A stretch of 64,000 nucleotides of DNA, taken from NCBI RefSeq assembly GCF_016808335.1, contig NC_053140.1, forward strand, positions 28,514,086 through 28,578,085, read 5' to 3'. Shown in pieces: positions 12,536-24,214 of the stretch; the stretch's first letter is position 1, and each line of letters opens with the position of its first letter. Source of the stretch: Panicum virgatum (Eukaryota; Streptophyta; Magnoliopsida; Poales; Poaceae). The translations under genes and the position numbers were made by a program. The notes under the pieces were generated by a model. That model was given only the letters and a program-made list of their open reading frames with translations, was not told the DNA's origin and searched no databases.

Positions 12536-15500
12536 AGCTCTTTGTCGACATCGCCGTTGAAGCCACCGCCAATATTCGGCACCGACGCTCGTGCCGACGT
12601 CCCGCCGCAACTACTTCGACGACGTCGACATCCCCGACGTTGTTAGCGGAACAGATCTGCTACCTCTACCTGCTACTGATCTACACTGCATCGACATGTA
12701 CCGTCGTCATCAAGCAGATAGATCTACGACAATGCCAAACGCCCTACGCGGTATGTATCTACTAATCACTGCCCTACGCGGCATGTGACGTAGATCAAAT
12801 TGGCATCATCTACAAGGTATGAAACACATCTTGCAGATTGTTTTTGCTGACCATTGAGCTGGTTCATATATTATGTGCACATATATAGAATTATACATGA
12901 AGTGTGTATACTCGTACATAATCGAATCTACGAGTCATTATTGGTTTGCATGCCACCGGACCAGGAGTCCATGTCCCCGCACGTGTGGCCTGTGCGTAAC
13001 GATAGCATCCTTTGCAGCAAAATTGTTTTGGACCCGCATGCCCAGGCACAGCTCCATGTTGTGATCCGAATCCACCTCCAGCATGGTTCATATGGGTCAT
13101 ACTCGGCTTGAAGCCATTGCCACACACCGATGCCCCCAGCTACATGGCTTGCACGCCATAAGCGGACTCATCGTGGTTGACAAGACGACGGATCGGATCG
13201 AAGACCATGATAAACTATGAAACAGTTTACACGCTGCGTTACTTGTGCATGCAGCACATGCCACCGTCTGCGAGTTGTTTGCATGTCTTGAGCGCCAGCA
13301 GAACAATAGACCAACGGTCACTACTTATTCTTACATTAACATGAAAGAAGGAAAATAAGACAGCATGCATACATAGATACGTACATGAATTTTCTGCATG
13401 CAACCATACCTACGAGTGTTGGCCTGGCAACCTGAACGCGCACTAATCCATCACTGCTCATCCCTGTAGCTACGATTGTATCTGTAGTGGATTTGAATCC
13501 GATAGCCATGCATAGGCGTCGGCTACACAGAAGGTAATAAGTGGCATCAATTATCTAACTCGGACAGAATTCTGAGTTACACAGGGTCCCAAACCAAAGA
13601 AGATTGGATTCAAATCCAACGTTATATATGCCTGTATCCATGGCCCATCTTGAATTTGGCCTGCACGCCTATCCAAGTATTAATGTATGAATAGTACGTC
13701 GCTACATTGGCAGACACACAGCACCCCTGTAGGTATGCACATCTACGCTTGAACGCGACACACTAGCATGGTGGTACATGCTACTATGGACGGATATTCA
13801 CTTTATGTTTTTGGATATATGTTATGTGTTGATTTTTATGCTCTTTTAAATGCATTTATTTTCACACACTATGAATTATATACCATGTAAAATTTTGAAT
13901 GATTCTACAAATATGGTAGAAGATATATGGGCTCTCTAAATCCTTCAGACCTTAGACTTATCACCTTTAAGAGACTCATATTTGTTTCTCCTAGCATAAC
14001 GAATTTTTGGGATGAATGAATACTTGGTATTAATTCTGAAAATTTGCATATACCATAATCCTAAAAATGCTAGGATGCTTCTGAGAATACTTTACATAAC
14101 CATCCACTACCTTTTTGCACCTTGCTACTTGTTTACATGTAGTAAACTTATATGCATATGGTCCAAGTTATGTTAATATGCACACCTTAACAGAAGAAAG
14201 ATCCTGGAATTACTCTGAATAGTATATTATTTGTTATGGTCATTATTAAATCCATGTAGGATATTTTGCTACTACGAAGTGTAGTAAACTCAGGAAACAT
14301 GTTTTCTGATTACTCTCTAGAATGAGTATATGACCGAGAAAAATAACAAATGCATTGTGGGAATCATTGCATGAGTAAAATCCCAAATTACAATTATAGA
14401 TTATCATATTGCATAATGCTGCTCTATAAACAATAGCTTGAAGCTTCGTATTTAATGTCTAGAAGACAAGATGGTAAATAAGATTTTATCGATACATTTT
14501 ATCGAAGAAATAGCTCTAGTGTATAGAATATCACAGAGCAATGTAATATATGAAATATTTAAATTTACCATCACTCAAATAGAAATTGAGTTGAATTTTT
14601 GGACAGCTTTATAAACCAGGATATTATCAGTTGCATTAACTTTGAATATATGACGTGCATATGTTACACTCCTTGAAGGCTTGTGACAATATATATCGTA
14701 ACTCTTGGATTTAAAGCATGAAGCTACCGCTTGGGAAGTATAGAAGTTAAGACATGCGAGAATGTATATTGTTTAGAACATATAAAGTTTCTCTTGAAGA
14801 AGAACTTAAATCATGTGCTTATAAATTTGTTGTCTTAGAAAATCATATCCTGAAGTATTGATAGTAGTGATGGTGGTGCATTAAGTTTAAATTCCCGTTG
14901 AAATAAGTGGTTAATGGTTAATTTGTTAGCTTGAAGACTAATACAAAATCTTTAATATTCTTAGTTGCAATTGTTACTTGAAGTAATATGTACGAACTTC
15001 TCATGGAATAAATTAGATTTATATGTTTTACATATAAACAATTGCCTATTGCCTATCAAAATAAATTTTGCATTAGTTTTATCCATAATGAAGCCTTAGT
15101 TGACCATGAAGGTTATAGTTGTGTGTGCAATACTACCATGTAGGTTGAAGGAAGTTGAATTTCCAAGAAGCACATGAATAATAGGACTATTCTGGCATAT
15201 TAACTGATCTTAGAAGGATCGATTTAGCCGAGAAATTGTATAATCCTAAGTAGTTAATATTTTAGCCCCAGAACTAGAAGTTATATATCCTACCCCCAAG
15301 TCTATTGTTGTACACCGAATACTACATTGGATATGTGAATTTCATGCCATAATCTATGAATACTAGAAGTATGATTGGATTCTATGAAGCATTAGAAGTG
15401 ATTATTTATAGATGATGCATGAAGCAAATTACTACTTGAAGTACTTATGGTGTGAAAAGGGGAGAAATTTTAGGTAAAGGCATAAGAAAATATGGATAAT

Positions 15501-18428
15501 ATGTATTTAATAGGCATAGCCTTCCTAAATCAATCTTTAAGTGCATGTATTAGGACTTGAAGTTCTGCTCGTGTCCCTTTCGGCCGAGTTAACTTTCTCT
15601 ACTGCACTAATTGCAAGTAAGCTTGTAGCTTTGCATTTTGTTGTTATCTATTATGTTAGACTGAATACTAACATTTCACATTACACACCTGCATGTGTAT
15701 CTCATTGAGCTGCAACTATCTCCATACTTGCATTAATATTATTAGCATAGCAGCTATAGTTGTAGCTAGTAGCTACTTTTGTACTTCCCTAGTAATTGAA
15801 TTGGCTAGCTAGCATGCTAAGTCTATATGGTTCTCGTTGAACTAATTTGCTTTCAATGCATCGTATGCATAAGTAATAGATTGGTCTAGGGCCAAGCATC
15901 CTAAGATCAGGGGGAGTAAGTTATTGCTCAATGGATACTAACCCATTTGATGGGATGAATAATTGTGGAATTAAGATGGTGGATAACACATTTATGAAGA
16001 TTTGGGATTTATGAAGAAAATGCATTAAGGGAATTTTGCATCAATGGCAATTAGAAAATTCTAGAAGAAATTCTATGTGAATTTAAATTTTGCGTACTCT
16101 ATACTTTTGAATTATATGATCCATTTTTTTATGTATGAGTACTTGGATCATTTTTTGGCTAAATAATAAAGAAGCTAGACAATGAAATAGTTTTGTAAAC
16201 TATGATATGTGCGGATCAGGGGGAGAACATCCCTAAGTTTTGCAAGAAGGAATGCTGAACATTTTTAAGTGCACTTTATGTATTCTAGCTCATTGCATTT
16301 AATGAATAATAACCCCCATGTTTAAATATGTGCGTGAATATTTCCCATAAAATTTAATCATAGCATACATGAATGGGCCTCCACTTGTAGTTGGAGATAT
16401 ATGAATTTGAATTATTTTAAGCCCATGATAGGGGATATTTTTTGAAGTATGCTATTAAAGATCTAATATTGGCATTAGGGGGAGAGAAAGCCTATTTTGA
16501 ATGCCAAATATTATTTCCATAGAAGGAAAATGATCTTAAGTATCACGCACTAAGTCATACAATAGTTTGACTAATGCTCTTATGAAGCATGAAGCAGAGC
16601 ATATGCCAGATATTTTTAAAATGAGAGGAGTAACTTGAAGTTATAATACAGAAGTTATGTTTACTAGTAGTAAACTAAATGTCGTGTACTATCTAGCTAA
16701 AATCTATGGGGACGCCTGTGGGTTCTAGTTTAGTGTATACTTGTTAAATAAAAATGAAATGAAACTCCTCCATTCTCATGAAGAGAACACCTCATGAAGA
16801 ATGTTAAGCATCTCGTGAAGAGAATCATCATGAAGATGAAATCCAACATACTAAGTGCGCACATCATTAGTGTTGGATATGCAGAACAACATATCATCTC
16901 TTGTTTGGGAAATGACAAATAGATAGAATAATCTCACATTGTGAGAATATTGGGACAAAATAATAGTTGTCGACAACGCTACCTCTATAATTGCAAATGT
17001 TTCTCTTATGAGAATCCGGATCCGGAAAACAAAGTCCATGGCAAAATCGCCTGTAGCGATTATATCGGGTCAATGAAGAAAGCAATTGAGGTTGAATCTC
17101 CTATTTAGAAGAAATAAAAGTTTTGCTATATCTCTGGCAAATGAAATGAATGAATATAATATATGCAGTTAATAAATGAATTATGAAGATCCATATAGTT
17201 CCAGAAGAATATAAATCGCAACATATGGAATAAAATCTCATACATAAGTATTAAAGTCTAAGATATATATTCCTGAATGGATATTCATGTCTCAAGAAGA
17301 GCATGTCCTAGAAGGAATACAATCATCGAATGACTCTATAGCGAATAATGCTATATCATTATGTATATCACATAGTAATCTCCTGTGAAGTAGAGATGTA
17401 TCTCCTAAAAGAGAGTTATTAATTTACTAAAGAATAAAAGTATATCCTTGATGGAATTAATCCATGAAGGATTTACCAGTCGATTCTTGAATAAGCACCA
17501 TTCATCCCTGAAGTGAATATAGACCCGAGAAAAAGAAAATGAGGAAATTCTAAACACCATGAAGGTGTCGTACAAACACTTAGAAAGTGTATATTGTAAA
17601 GCTAGCGACAAAGTGTTGATATCCTCAAAATACCATAGAAGGTATAAGAATAATGGTGGTTTTGGCAAATTGAATTATACCCTAAATGCCGAATGCAAGG
17701 CTGGATTTATTATTTAGTGATACAAACAAAATCTCGTAGATTTGAGCATGTAATTCAAAATTCCGAAGGTTTATAAGTATTTAAACTTGTATAAGTTTAG
17801 TACACTATCTAGAAGATATTAAATATTAATTTATTTACCCCCATAATCCTCTTAAAGGATTTATTATCCTGAAGGATAACAATATATTTGTTTTGCACAA
17901 CTAAAAGTGGTAATTATGCATGAAGCATATTGCTCTTATTTATACCCATATAATTCATAGAAGAATTATGAGCCAACTTTTTGAAAGATAAGTATTATGG
18001 TACTGCATATCATTAAATAAGCACACATTTATGAGAAGTGTGGTTTGAACAATGAAGTTTAAAGTTTGGCTTTATGAGGGGGAGCATATTTTATTGAATC
18101 TACCTTGAAGGTAAACCACTAGAATTATAAAGATCAAGTAGACCACATTTGCTAAAATGCTGAAGTTTATGCATGCATTATGAAGATCAATATCTATTCA
18201 CGAATAATAGAATATCCTGAAGAATATATGACCAAGAAGGTTAAACGTTGTACTCTTTTTCCCTATGTGAGTTTTTACTTGAAGGTTTCTCACAAAAGGT
18301 TTTTAATGAGGCAACATGTGCAATACAATTAACGAATGCGATGTACTCTTTTCTCCAAGAACCGTTTTTTCCCACTGGGTTTTCGGATGGAGTTTTTGAT
18401 GAGGCCTGTGCATATCGTGGTAATCGCC

Positions 18429-18438
18429 CAAGGGGGAG
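18429..18438 (+). other. Polypurine tract of the non-coding Copia-like element
   Basis: CAAGGGGGAG directly precedes the TGTTAT start of the 3' LTR. Confidence 0.8.
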
Positions 18439-18707
18439 TGTTATAAAACTTACGGACACTATCCTAGAAGGAAAGGAGAAGGAGGAATCCTAATCCTAGT
18501 CCGTTTGTATGTGGGCTCTTACCGAAACTCTTAGGCCTTGGCAGGACTATATATACATGGGAGCTCTATGTTGTAATGACTAATATTCAGATGAATAAAG
18601 AATAGTCTCCCTATCTTGTGTCTACTTGTTCTACTTTTTTATATAGTGTGTGATCATGAGAGACGGAGAGGGGAAGGTCCTAACCGCTGACGACGAGTTT
18701 CTTAACA
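18439..18707 (+). repeat. 3' LTR of the non-coding Copia-like element
   Basis: This is the partner of 12251-12519, of equal length. Its flanking bases GTTTG at 18708-18712 match ATTTG at 12246-12250 except at the first position. Confidence 0.93.
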
Positions 18708-18712
18708 GTTTG

Positions 18713-19587
18713 ATCGCTCAACAACGACCACGGACGGGACGTCATCGTCGTTGCGGTACAACACCGTTGGGAACCCACTTACCGATTAACTACGCCGTAG
18801 CCGTCGTAGGGCGGGCAACGGGCGATCATTATGGCTAACAGACTCATTTGTAACGTGCCAAACTCAACTCAATCGTGCCGTGCCGTGGACCGTGGTGTAT
18901 GGCTCAATGTACGGAGGGACCGGCCTGCTGGCTAATTTGACATTCGCTGGCCGCGCACAACGGGCAAACGGGCCCACAGTTTCCCTTCCCACCAAACTTG
19001 TACCACGGCCAAATTGGTTCCCTTGATAAGTTGATATAGTACTGATATTGTACCGTGCATGTTTTCAGCTCACAAAATATATTTCTGATGTATGCATACC
19101 AAGCAACCAGCAACAATTTATGCACGACGCTACGCTTAATCCAACTGGTATTTGGCAATTTGTTGTCGGGGATTGCCCTTCTTGCTAGTGCAGGTGAATG
19201 TGTGAATTTAAAATCTGCCAGTATTTGTAAGTTTTGTTCAAAAAAACATCAGTGACAAGTAAAACCAAGGGTAATCTTCTTTTTTCTTCCCTTTTGTGTA
19301 TCCTTGTCAATTTTCTGTAGACATAACTGTCGAGTGGACTAAGAAAACATTCTAGTACCTGCACAACAAAGATTTGCAGGGAGTAATCAATCCAAAAATA
19401 GCCCTCAAAAATAATTTCCTATGATCATAGAGCGTGACAGCACATCTGAAACGGGGGCCTCCAAGAACCTACCCGTTTGTTCCCATTCCCATCTCCATCT
19501 CCCTCGCAACTCAAGAGTGCCTTCCCATCATAGAGCATGGCCAATAAGAGCGACAAGCGGCTTGGCTCTTCCACTGTTTATGGCCAA
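18713..19587. other. Intergenic region, no gene recognised
   Basis: Mixed-composition sequence with short ORFs only. A 15-bp direct repeat ATGGCCAATAAGAGC at 19537-19551 recurs at 19579-19593, overlapping the left boundary of the neighbouring Harbinger element. Confidence 0.5.
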
Positions 19588-20467
19588 TAAGAGCATCCAC
19601 AGTGTATAGCACCTCATGTAGTGCTAAGATCTGACACGTAAACTTTTTCTTGAACTATCTCATTCCGCTCCAGTGTAAAGAAATTGTGTGAACGTGCTAA
19701 GGTGGGTCCTACCGCACTAAAATATCTGATCTCTTCCCCAGACCGTCCGTTCCTTCCCGCGGATTCCGCCCGGCCTGCTGTTCCTTCCCGCGGAGACTGC
19801 GAGGACTATTCTTCCCCTTTCCGATCTATCCACCAAATCTTCTCCCTCGCCATCTTCGGCTGCCCATGAAATTGGGCAACGGCTACTCCTTGCAAGCAGA
19901 AGAAGAGAGGTGATTGGGGGTGAGGAGAAGAAGATGAGAGTGACTGCGATGCTCTTCTAGCAGATCCGGAGTTCCGAACGACACGAGATCGATGGGAGGT
20001 TTCATGGCAGGTTGTTGCCGTGGACGCCGCCGGGCTCGTCAGCGGCAGCATGGTGGGTCACGCACAGCTGCAAGGGATCCGGTTGTGTGCCTCGGTTCCC
20101 GCGTCTCTGGATCTTAGATGCATCTCCATCGAATAGGTAAATGGTCACGTATACTACTTGCTTTTTTCTTTGTTTTTTTCCTGATTGGCCTAGGACAAGC
20201 AGTATGGAGGGGTCGTAGGAGGTCGGAGCAACATGCTTGTCAATTTTGTGCAAAATAAAGTAAATCTAGTCAGTAAATCTAGTTATTTCTCGTGATCCAT
20301 ATATGGGGAATAAATTCCTTATTGCTTTTCAGTAGATAGGCAAATAGATTTTTACATTGCTTCTTACTGCTAATATATGGGCTTAAAAAGTAAGGTTACA
20401 ACTAAAAGTGTTCCAAATGCTAAACATTGGGCATACTATTAATTTAGCAGTAAAAACTAAAATAGGC

Positions 20468-21838
20468 TCATTCACCACGAAATCCTTGCCATATGTGCTC
20501 CACCAAGTCAGCCTTGAGTTGATGATGCTTTTCCCTATCATGAATGGCATCATTTGCTTGCAGTACCCTGGAGAATTCATGAATTGGCCCATGATTGAAC
20601 CCCGCTAAAGGCTGAGACCTCCCCTGTTCGTAGTGCTCATCTTCATCACGTACGTTATACTCCTCAGTGTCATTGAACCGAACCACATAGGAATCCCTTT
20701 CATCTTCTACTATCATGTTGTGAAGTATAATACATGCATACATAATGTCTGCAAGTGTTTCCTGTTTCCAAAAGCGTACAGGGCCTCGCAATATTGCAAA
20801 ACGAGCTTGTAGAACCCCGAATGCCCTTTCAACATCTTTTCTTGCTGCTTCTTGCTTTTTTGCAAATAATTTGTGTTTCTCACTATAAGGCAATGATATT
20901 GTCTTGACAAAAGATGCCCATTCAGGATAAATGCCGTTAGCTAAATAGTATCCCATATTGTACTGGTTGCCATTCACTGTAAACAGGACCTTTGGAGCAC
21001 TTCCTTGTAATGTGGTTGTGAATAATGGCGACTGGTTCAAGACATTAAGGTCATTATTTGAACCAGGAACTCCAAAAAATGCATGCCATATCCATAAGTC
21101 ATGTGAGGCAACAGCTTCAAGCATAATTGTCGGTACTTTATAATCACCCCTAGTGTATTGGCCTTTCCAAGCAACTGGACAATTTTCCCAATGCCAATGC
21201 ATACAATCAAGACTGCCTAGCATTCCAGGAAAGCCACGCACTGCACCAACGCGGAGTAATCTTCTAGTGTCTTCTTCATTGGGCCTTCTTAGATATTCTT
21301 TACCAAAGTTCTCTCTAATACCTCTTACAAATTCGGTCAAACACTCTATGGTGGTGGTTTCAACAATCCGTAGACCTTCATCTAGTAGATCAGCAGGGCT
21401 ACCATAGACTAACATTCTCATAGCTGCAGTGCACTTAAGTAGAGGTGAAAAACCAAGCTTGCCAAAGGCATCTTTCCTTTGGCGAAAATATGGAGACCAC
21501 TCACCAAGGGTGTATACAATATGCTCGAACAGATGCCTTCTCATCCTGTACCTTCGCCGGAACTGAGTGTCAGTGTATACTGGGTTGTTGCAGAAGTAGT
21601 CAGCTTCTAGTCTCCTGTTTGCATCTTCTCTATTCCGGTCTATATACCTACGATGGAACTGATGGGAATTTCCAAACAGATCCATTTCAGCCTCAGCTTC
21701 AATTTCAGCTTCATTTTCCGCTTCAAGCTCAGCTTCAATCTCAGCTTCGAGTGGGTCATTTGTAAACTCCCACATAAGCTTCTCAAGGTCACACTCGCTA
21801 CTAGAACTATCTGAGTTTTGGAGCTGGGATGTAGACAT
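20468..21838 (-). CDS. PIF/Harbinger transposase (DDE nuclease, HARBI1-like)
   Basis: The 456-residue open frame starts at the ATG whose complement is 21836-21838. The enzyme family cuts and pastes elements with a 3-bp TNA target preference. The N-terminal region has an acidic Glu/Ala-rich repeat (about residues 27-50). A helical segment FRRRYRMRRHLFEHIVYTLG follows. The catalytic triad can be placed at D211 (in LGSLDCMHWHW), D263 (in PGSNNDLNVL) and E337 (in DVERAFGVLQARF). The domain ends with the conserved ACIILHNMIVEDE. Its length is usual for plant Harbinger transposases and no frame break is seen. It would act with the ORF1 DNA-binding protein, whose gene in this copy is broken. Confidence 0.94.
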   Translation of the reverse strand: MSTSQLQNSDSSSSECDLEKLMWEFTNDPLEAEIEAELEAENEAEIEAEAEMDLFGNSHQFHRRYIDRNREDANRRLEADYFCNNPVYTDTQFRRRYRMRRHLFEHIVYTLGEWSPYFRQRKDAFGKLGFSPLLKCTAAMRMLVYGSPADLLDEGLRIVETTTIECLTEFVRGIRENFGKEYLRRPNEEDTRRLLRVGAVRGFPGMLGSLDCMHWHWENCPVAWKGQYTRGDYKVPTIMLEAVASHDLWIWHAFFGVPGSNNDLNVLNQSPLFTTTLQGSAPKVLFTVNGNQYNMGYYLANGIYPEWASFVKTISLPYSEKHKLFAKKQEAARKDVERAFGVLQARFAILRGPVRFWKQETLADIMYACIILHNMIVEDERDSYVVRFNDTEEYNVRDEDEHYEQGRSQPLAGFNHGPIHEFSRVLQANDAIHDREKHHQLKADLVEHIWQGFRGE

Positions 21839-22001
21839 TGCTGAAGGGGGTGTTGCTTGCTGCTCTCAACCTTCAGCCTTTTATATGCTGGTGCAACCTA
21901 TTCCAACAGCTAGTTTCCCAACGGCTAGTTTTACAACGGTTAGTTGGTCATACTTTTTTTATGCCACATCAACTAGTTAGAGAATGCTATTCACAACAGA
22001 A

Positions 22002-23129
22002 TTATTCAATGTACTTATTCAAGAGATCAACCGTTGCCTTCTTTTCTGTAGCATCTGCTGCTTTTGCCACCGCTGCTGCCTTCACTTGTGTTGCTTCATG
22101 ATACAATTTCATCTTCTCAGTTTTGAGGCTTTCTAAAGTCAAATCTGATGTGAGCTTCTTCTCTTTGCTTTTCATTCTAGCTTTTGCCTGCTTCTGCCCT
22201 TCCGACCGAGATTTCTCACTTGGGCTTGCCTCCTCACTCTCTTGGTTGGAAGAAGATGTGTAAGCCCCAGATGCATTGTTCTTCAGTCTCTTGCTTGAGG
22301 TCATGTCTTGGTTCTCTTTTCTTTTTGCCCATTTTTGTTGATCCTTCATTGCTCTCCACCAGTAATCCAATGTGAATGGTTTATTACCTTTGGATTACCG
22401 TTTGTAAACTACATGTGCGTTGGCCATAACTTGGTCATCAGATTCTCCACTAGCACGAGCTCTCATCATTCTGACCCAACACCCATTGAAATGAACCACC
22501 AACTTGTTGGTCTTTGTCCAGTGGGTCTTGCATTGTGGAACTTTTCTTCTTTGATCTTCTGGGACATTGCTATTGAATTCTGCCACTATGTTCTTCCAAA
22601 AATTTTCACCTTTCTGTGAATTCCCCTTAACTGAATCATTGGAATGATGCAGCCATGAACTGATTAGCTTCAAATTTTCTTCTTCAGTCCAATTCATACG
22701 CCCTCCTTTCTTTTCTTCGCCTTCACTATTGTCACTCCACTCTTGATTGCTGAAATCTTCATTCATTTGTGGTGCTGTAGACATTGGGGAGGCTGGACTT
22801 GAGCTGTCAGCACCAAGAACAAAAGGCATTGACTCAACTGGTGATGAAGACCGAACTCCTTCAACTGCAGCTCCTCTTCCAAACACTCCATTGGGAGAAA
22901 GGTTGAAGTTGCCTTCATATGGATTACCTAGATTGTAAGGGTTGAAATTTGGAGGGAAGCCATAAGGGTTGAAATTTGGAGGGAATTGAGACTGGAATTG
23001 TTGGTTGAGTTGGGGTGCAAAGTTTGTGGCAAACAGTGATTGTGGGTTCCTTGGGGTGGACTGACTGCTTGTGTTTGGCTCCACGGGAGGTGAGGAGTTT
23101 CAAGGATTGAAGCCAGATGTATGATCCAT
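22002..23129 (-). pseudogene. PIF/Harbinger ORF1, Myb/SANT-like accessory protein, broken by two stops
   Basis: One frame of 376 codons runs from an ATG at 23127-23129 to a stop at 22002. In-frame stops interrupt it at 23100-23102 (TGA, codon 10) and 22395-22397 (TAA, codon 245). The N-terminal third is rich in Asn, Pro and Phe. The middle has the Myb/SANT-like trihelix GRMNWTEEENLKLISSWL, and the end has the typical ORF1 motif WWRAMKDQQKWAKRKEN followed by a charged coiled-coil-like tail. In this superfamily ORF1 binds the terminal regions and helps transposase import. Apart from the two stops the frame is continuous, so inactivation looks recent. Confidence 0.88.
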
Positions 23130-23734
23130 GGTGTTTTTTTTTCATGTAATTTCTTCTATTTGAAGTGGTTGGGTCAAATGAGCTACGGCCGACTGCTATT
23201 TGTAGAAGCAGCAGTACCCTTGTGCAACGGCTACCTCCTCCCAACGCTCCCAACGGTCATGTAATAAATATATTATTCACTGTTGAGTCACTATTGAAGA
23301 ATAATAGTTTATTGTTGGAACCGGGTGCAAAAACAGGCACCCCTTCCGAGCTTTAATCGATGGCACCCTTCCTCTCCGGTGTATAGTCAGGGTGCTAGGC
23401 TAAAAAGATTCTCTAGGCACCCTCAAAAAGTGCACACTGGAGTTGCCCTAACAGTGGATGAACAGTGGATGAGCTATGCAATGGAAGCGGCGACAAGCTC
23501 GGCGCTCTCTCTCTCCTCCAGCTCGGTCGGGCAGCTGACGTGTTGAGCGTTTCGCCCCTTGCTGTACCTGCCCTAACGGAGAATGCCGACAGGGAAACTG
23601 CGGTTGCAGTGCCGCACGGCCCTCGAGGTCAGGTCCAAACCGGACTAGGAATAGAATAGTCACACCTAATTTTGTTAGGAGATTTCCGGCAGCAAAACCA
23701 AACCAAGCACGCTAAAAAAATCGTCCCCATTCTA

Positions 23735-24060
23735 GGCCGTGTTTGATTTGCCTTGATTTTTTTTAATTTGACCACTAATTAAAGATATTAAATAAAGTCT
23801 AATTACAAAACTACCTCCACAACTATGGTACTGTAACAGTACTGTATCTAACGAGACTTTTGACCGTACGATTGCCGGATAATTAGTCGTGGTTACTATA
23901 GCATCACTGTAGCCAATCATGATAAAACTTGACTCATTAGATTCGTCTCGAAAAGTTACACCTATACGCGAAAAAATTTCGCAAATAAATTTTATTTAAT
24001 ACTCATACATATATTCATCTTTTTATGAAATTTTTTTCATAATATAAACCAAACATGGCC
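23735..24060. mobile_element. Tourist-like MITE upstream of the receptor kinase gene
   Basis: The 326-bp element has terminal inverted repeats GGCCGTGTTTG at the left and CAAACATGGCC at the right. It shares blocks with the MITE at 3525-3836 in opposite orientation, including TTAAATAAAGTCTAATTACA and ATTAGATTCGTCTCG. The flanking triplets are CTA and CTG, so the target duplication is imperfect or mutated. It ends 154 bp before the kinase start codon and so probably lies in the promoter or 5' leader. Confidence 0.83.
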
Positions 24061-24214
24061 CTGGCGAGTCGCGAGTCGCGACCGCACCAGTAGCTCAGTC
24101 ATCAGTGAAGCCTCCCCCACCAGCAGCGCCTCCGTCCATCGCTCTGCACACTCCTCGCAGAGAGGAGGCCCAGTCCCCCACCCGCTCGCCACCCAACGCG
24201 GCGGGCGCGTCGCC

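Larger units (their letters stand above)
12251..18707 (+). mobile_element. Copia-like LTR retrotransposon without coding capacity
   Basis: Two 269-bp direct repeats (12251-12519 and 18439-18707) begin TGTTATAAAAC and end CTTAACA. I count three differences between them, so the insertion is recent. Directly inside the left repeat is a primer-binding-like stretch TTATCAGCACGA. Directly before the right repeat is the polypurine tract AAGGGGGAG. The flanking 5-mers are ATTTG and GTTTG, an imperfect duplication. The 5.9-kb interior is AT-rich, with no frame longer than about 90 codons and no recognisable gag, protease, integrase or reverse transcriptase. A stretch before the polypurine tract (TTTTTCCCACTGGGTTTT near 18365) resembles that region in plant Copia elements. 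It is probably mobilised by a partner element. Confidence 0.88.
19591..23448 (-). mobile_element. PIF/Harbinger DNA transposon, near-complete
   Basis: The 3858-bp element is flanked by the 3-bp duplication TAA (19588-19590 and 23449-23451), typical of PIF/Harbinger. The imperfect terminal inverted repeats are GAGCATCCACAGTGTA at the left and GGGCAACTCCAGTGTG read inward from the right, with 11 of 16 positions matching. Inside, both characteristic genes lie on the - strand: an accessory Myb/SANT-like ORF1 (22002-23129, broken) and a DDE transposase (20468-21838, open). With its ORF1 broken, it probably could move only if ORF1 protein were supplied in trans. Confidence 0.9.
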
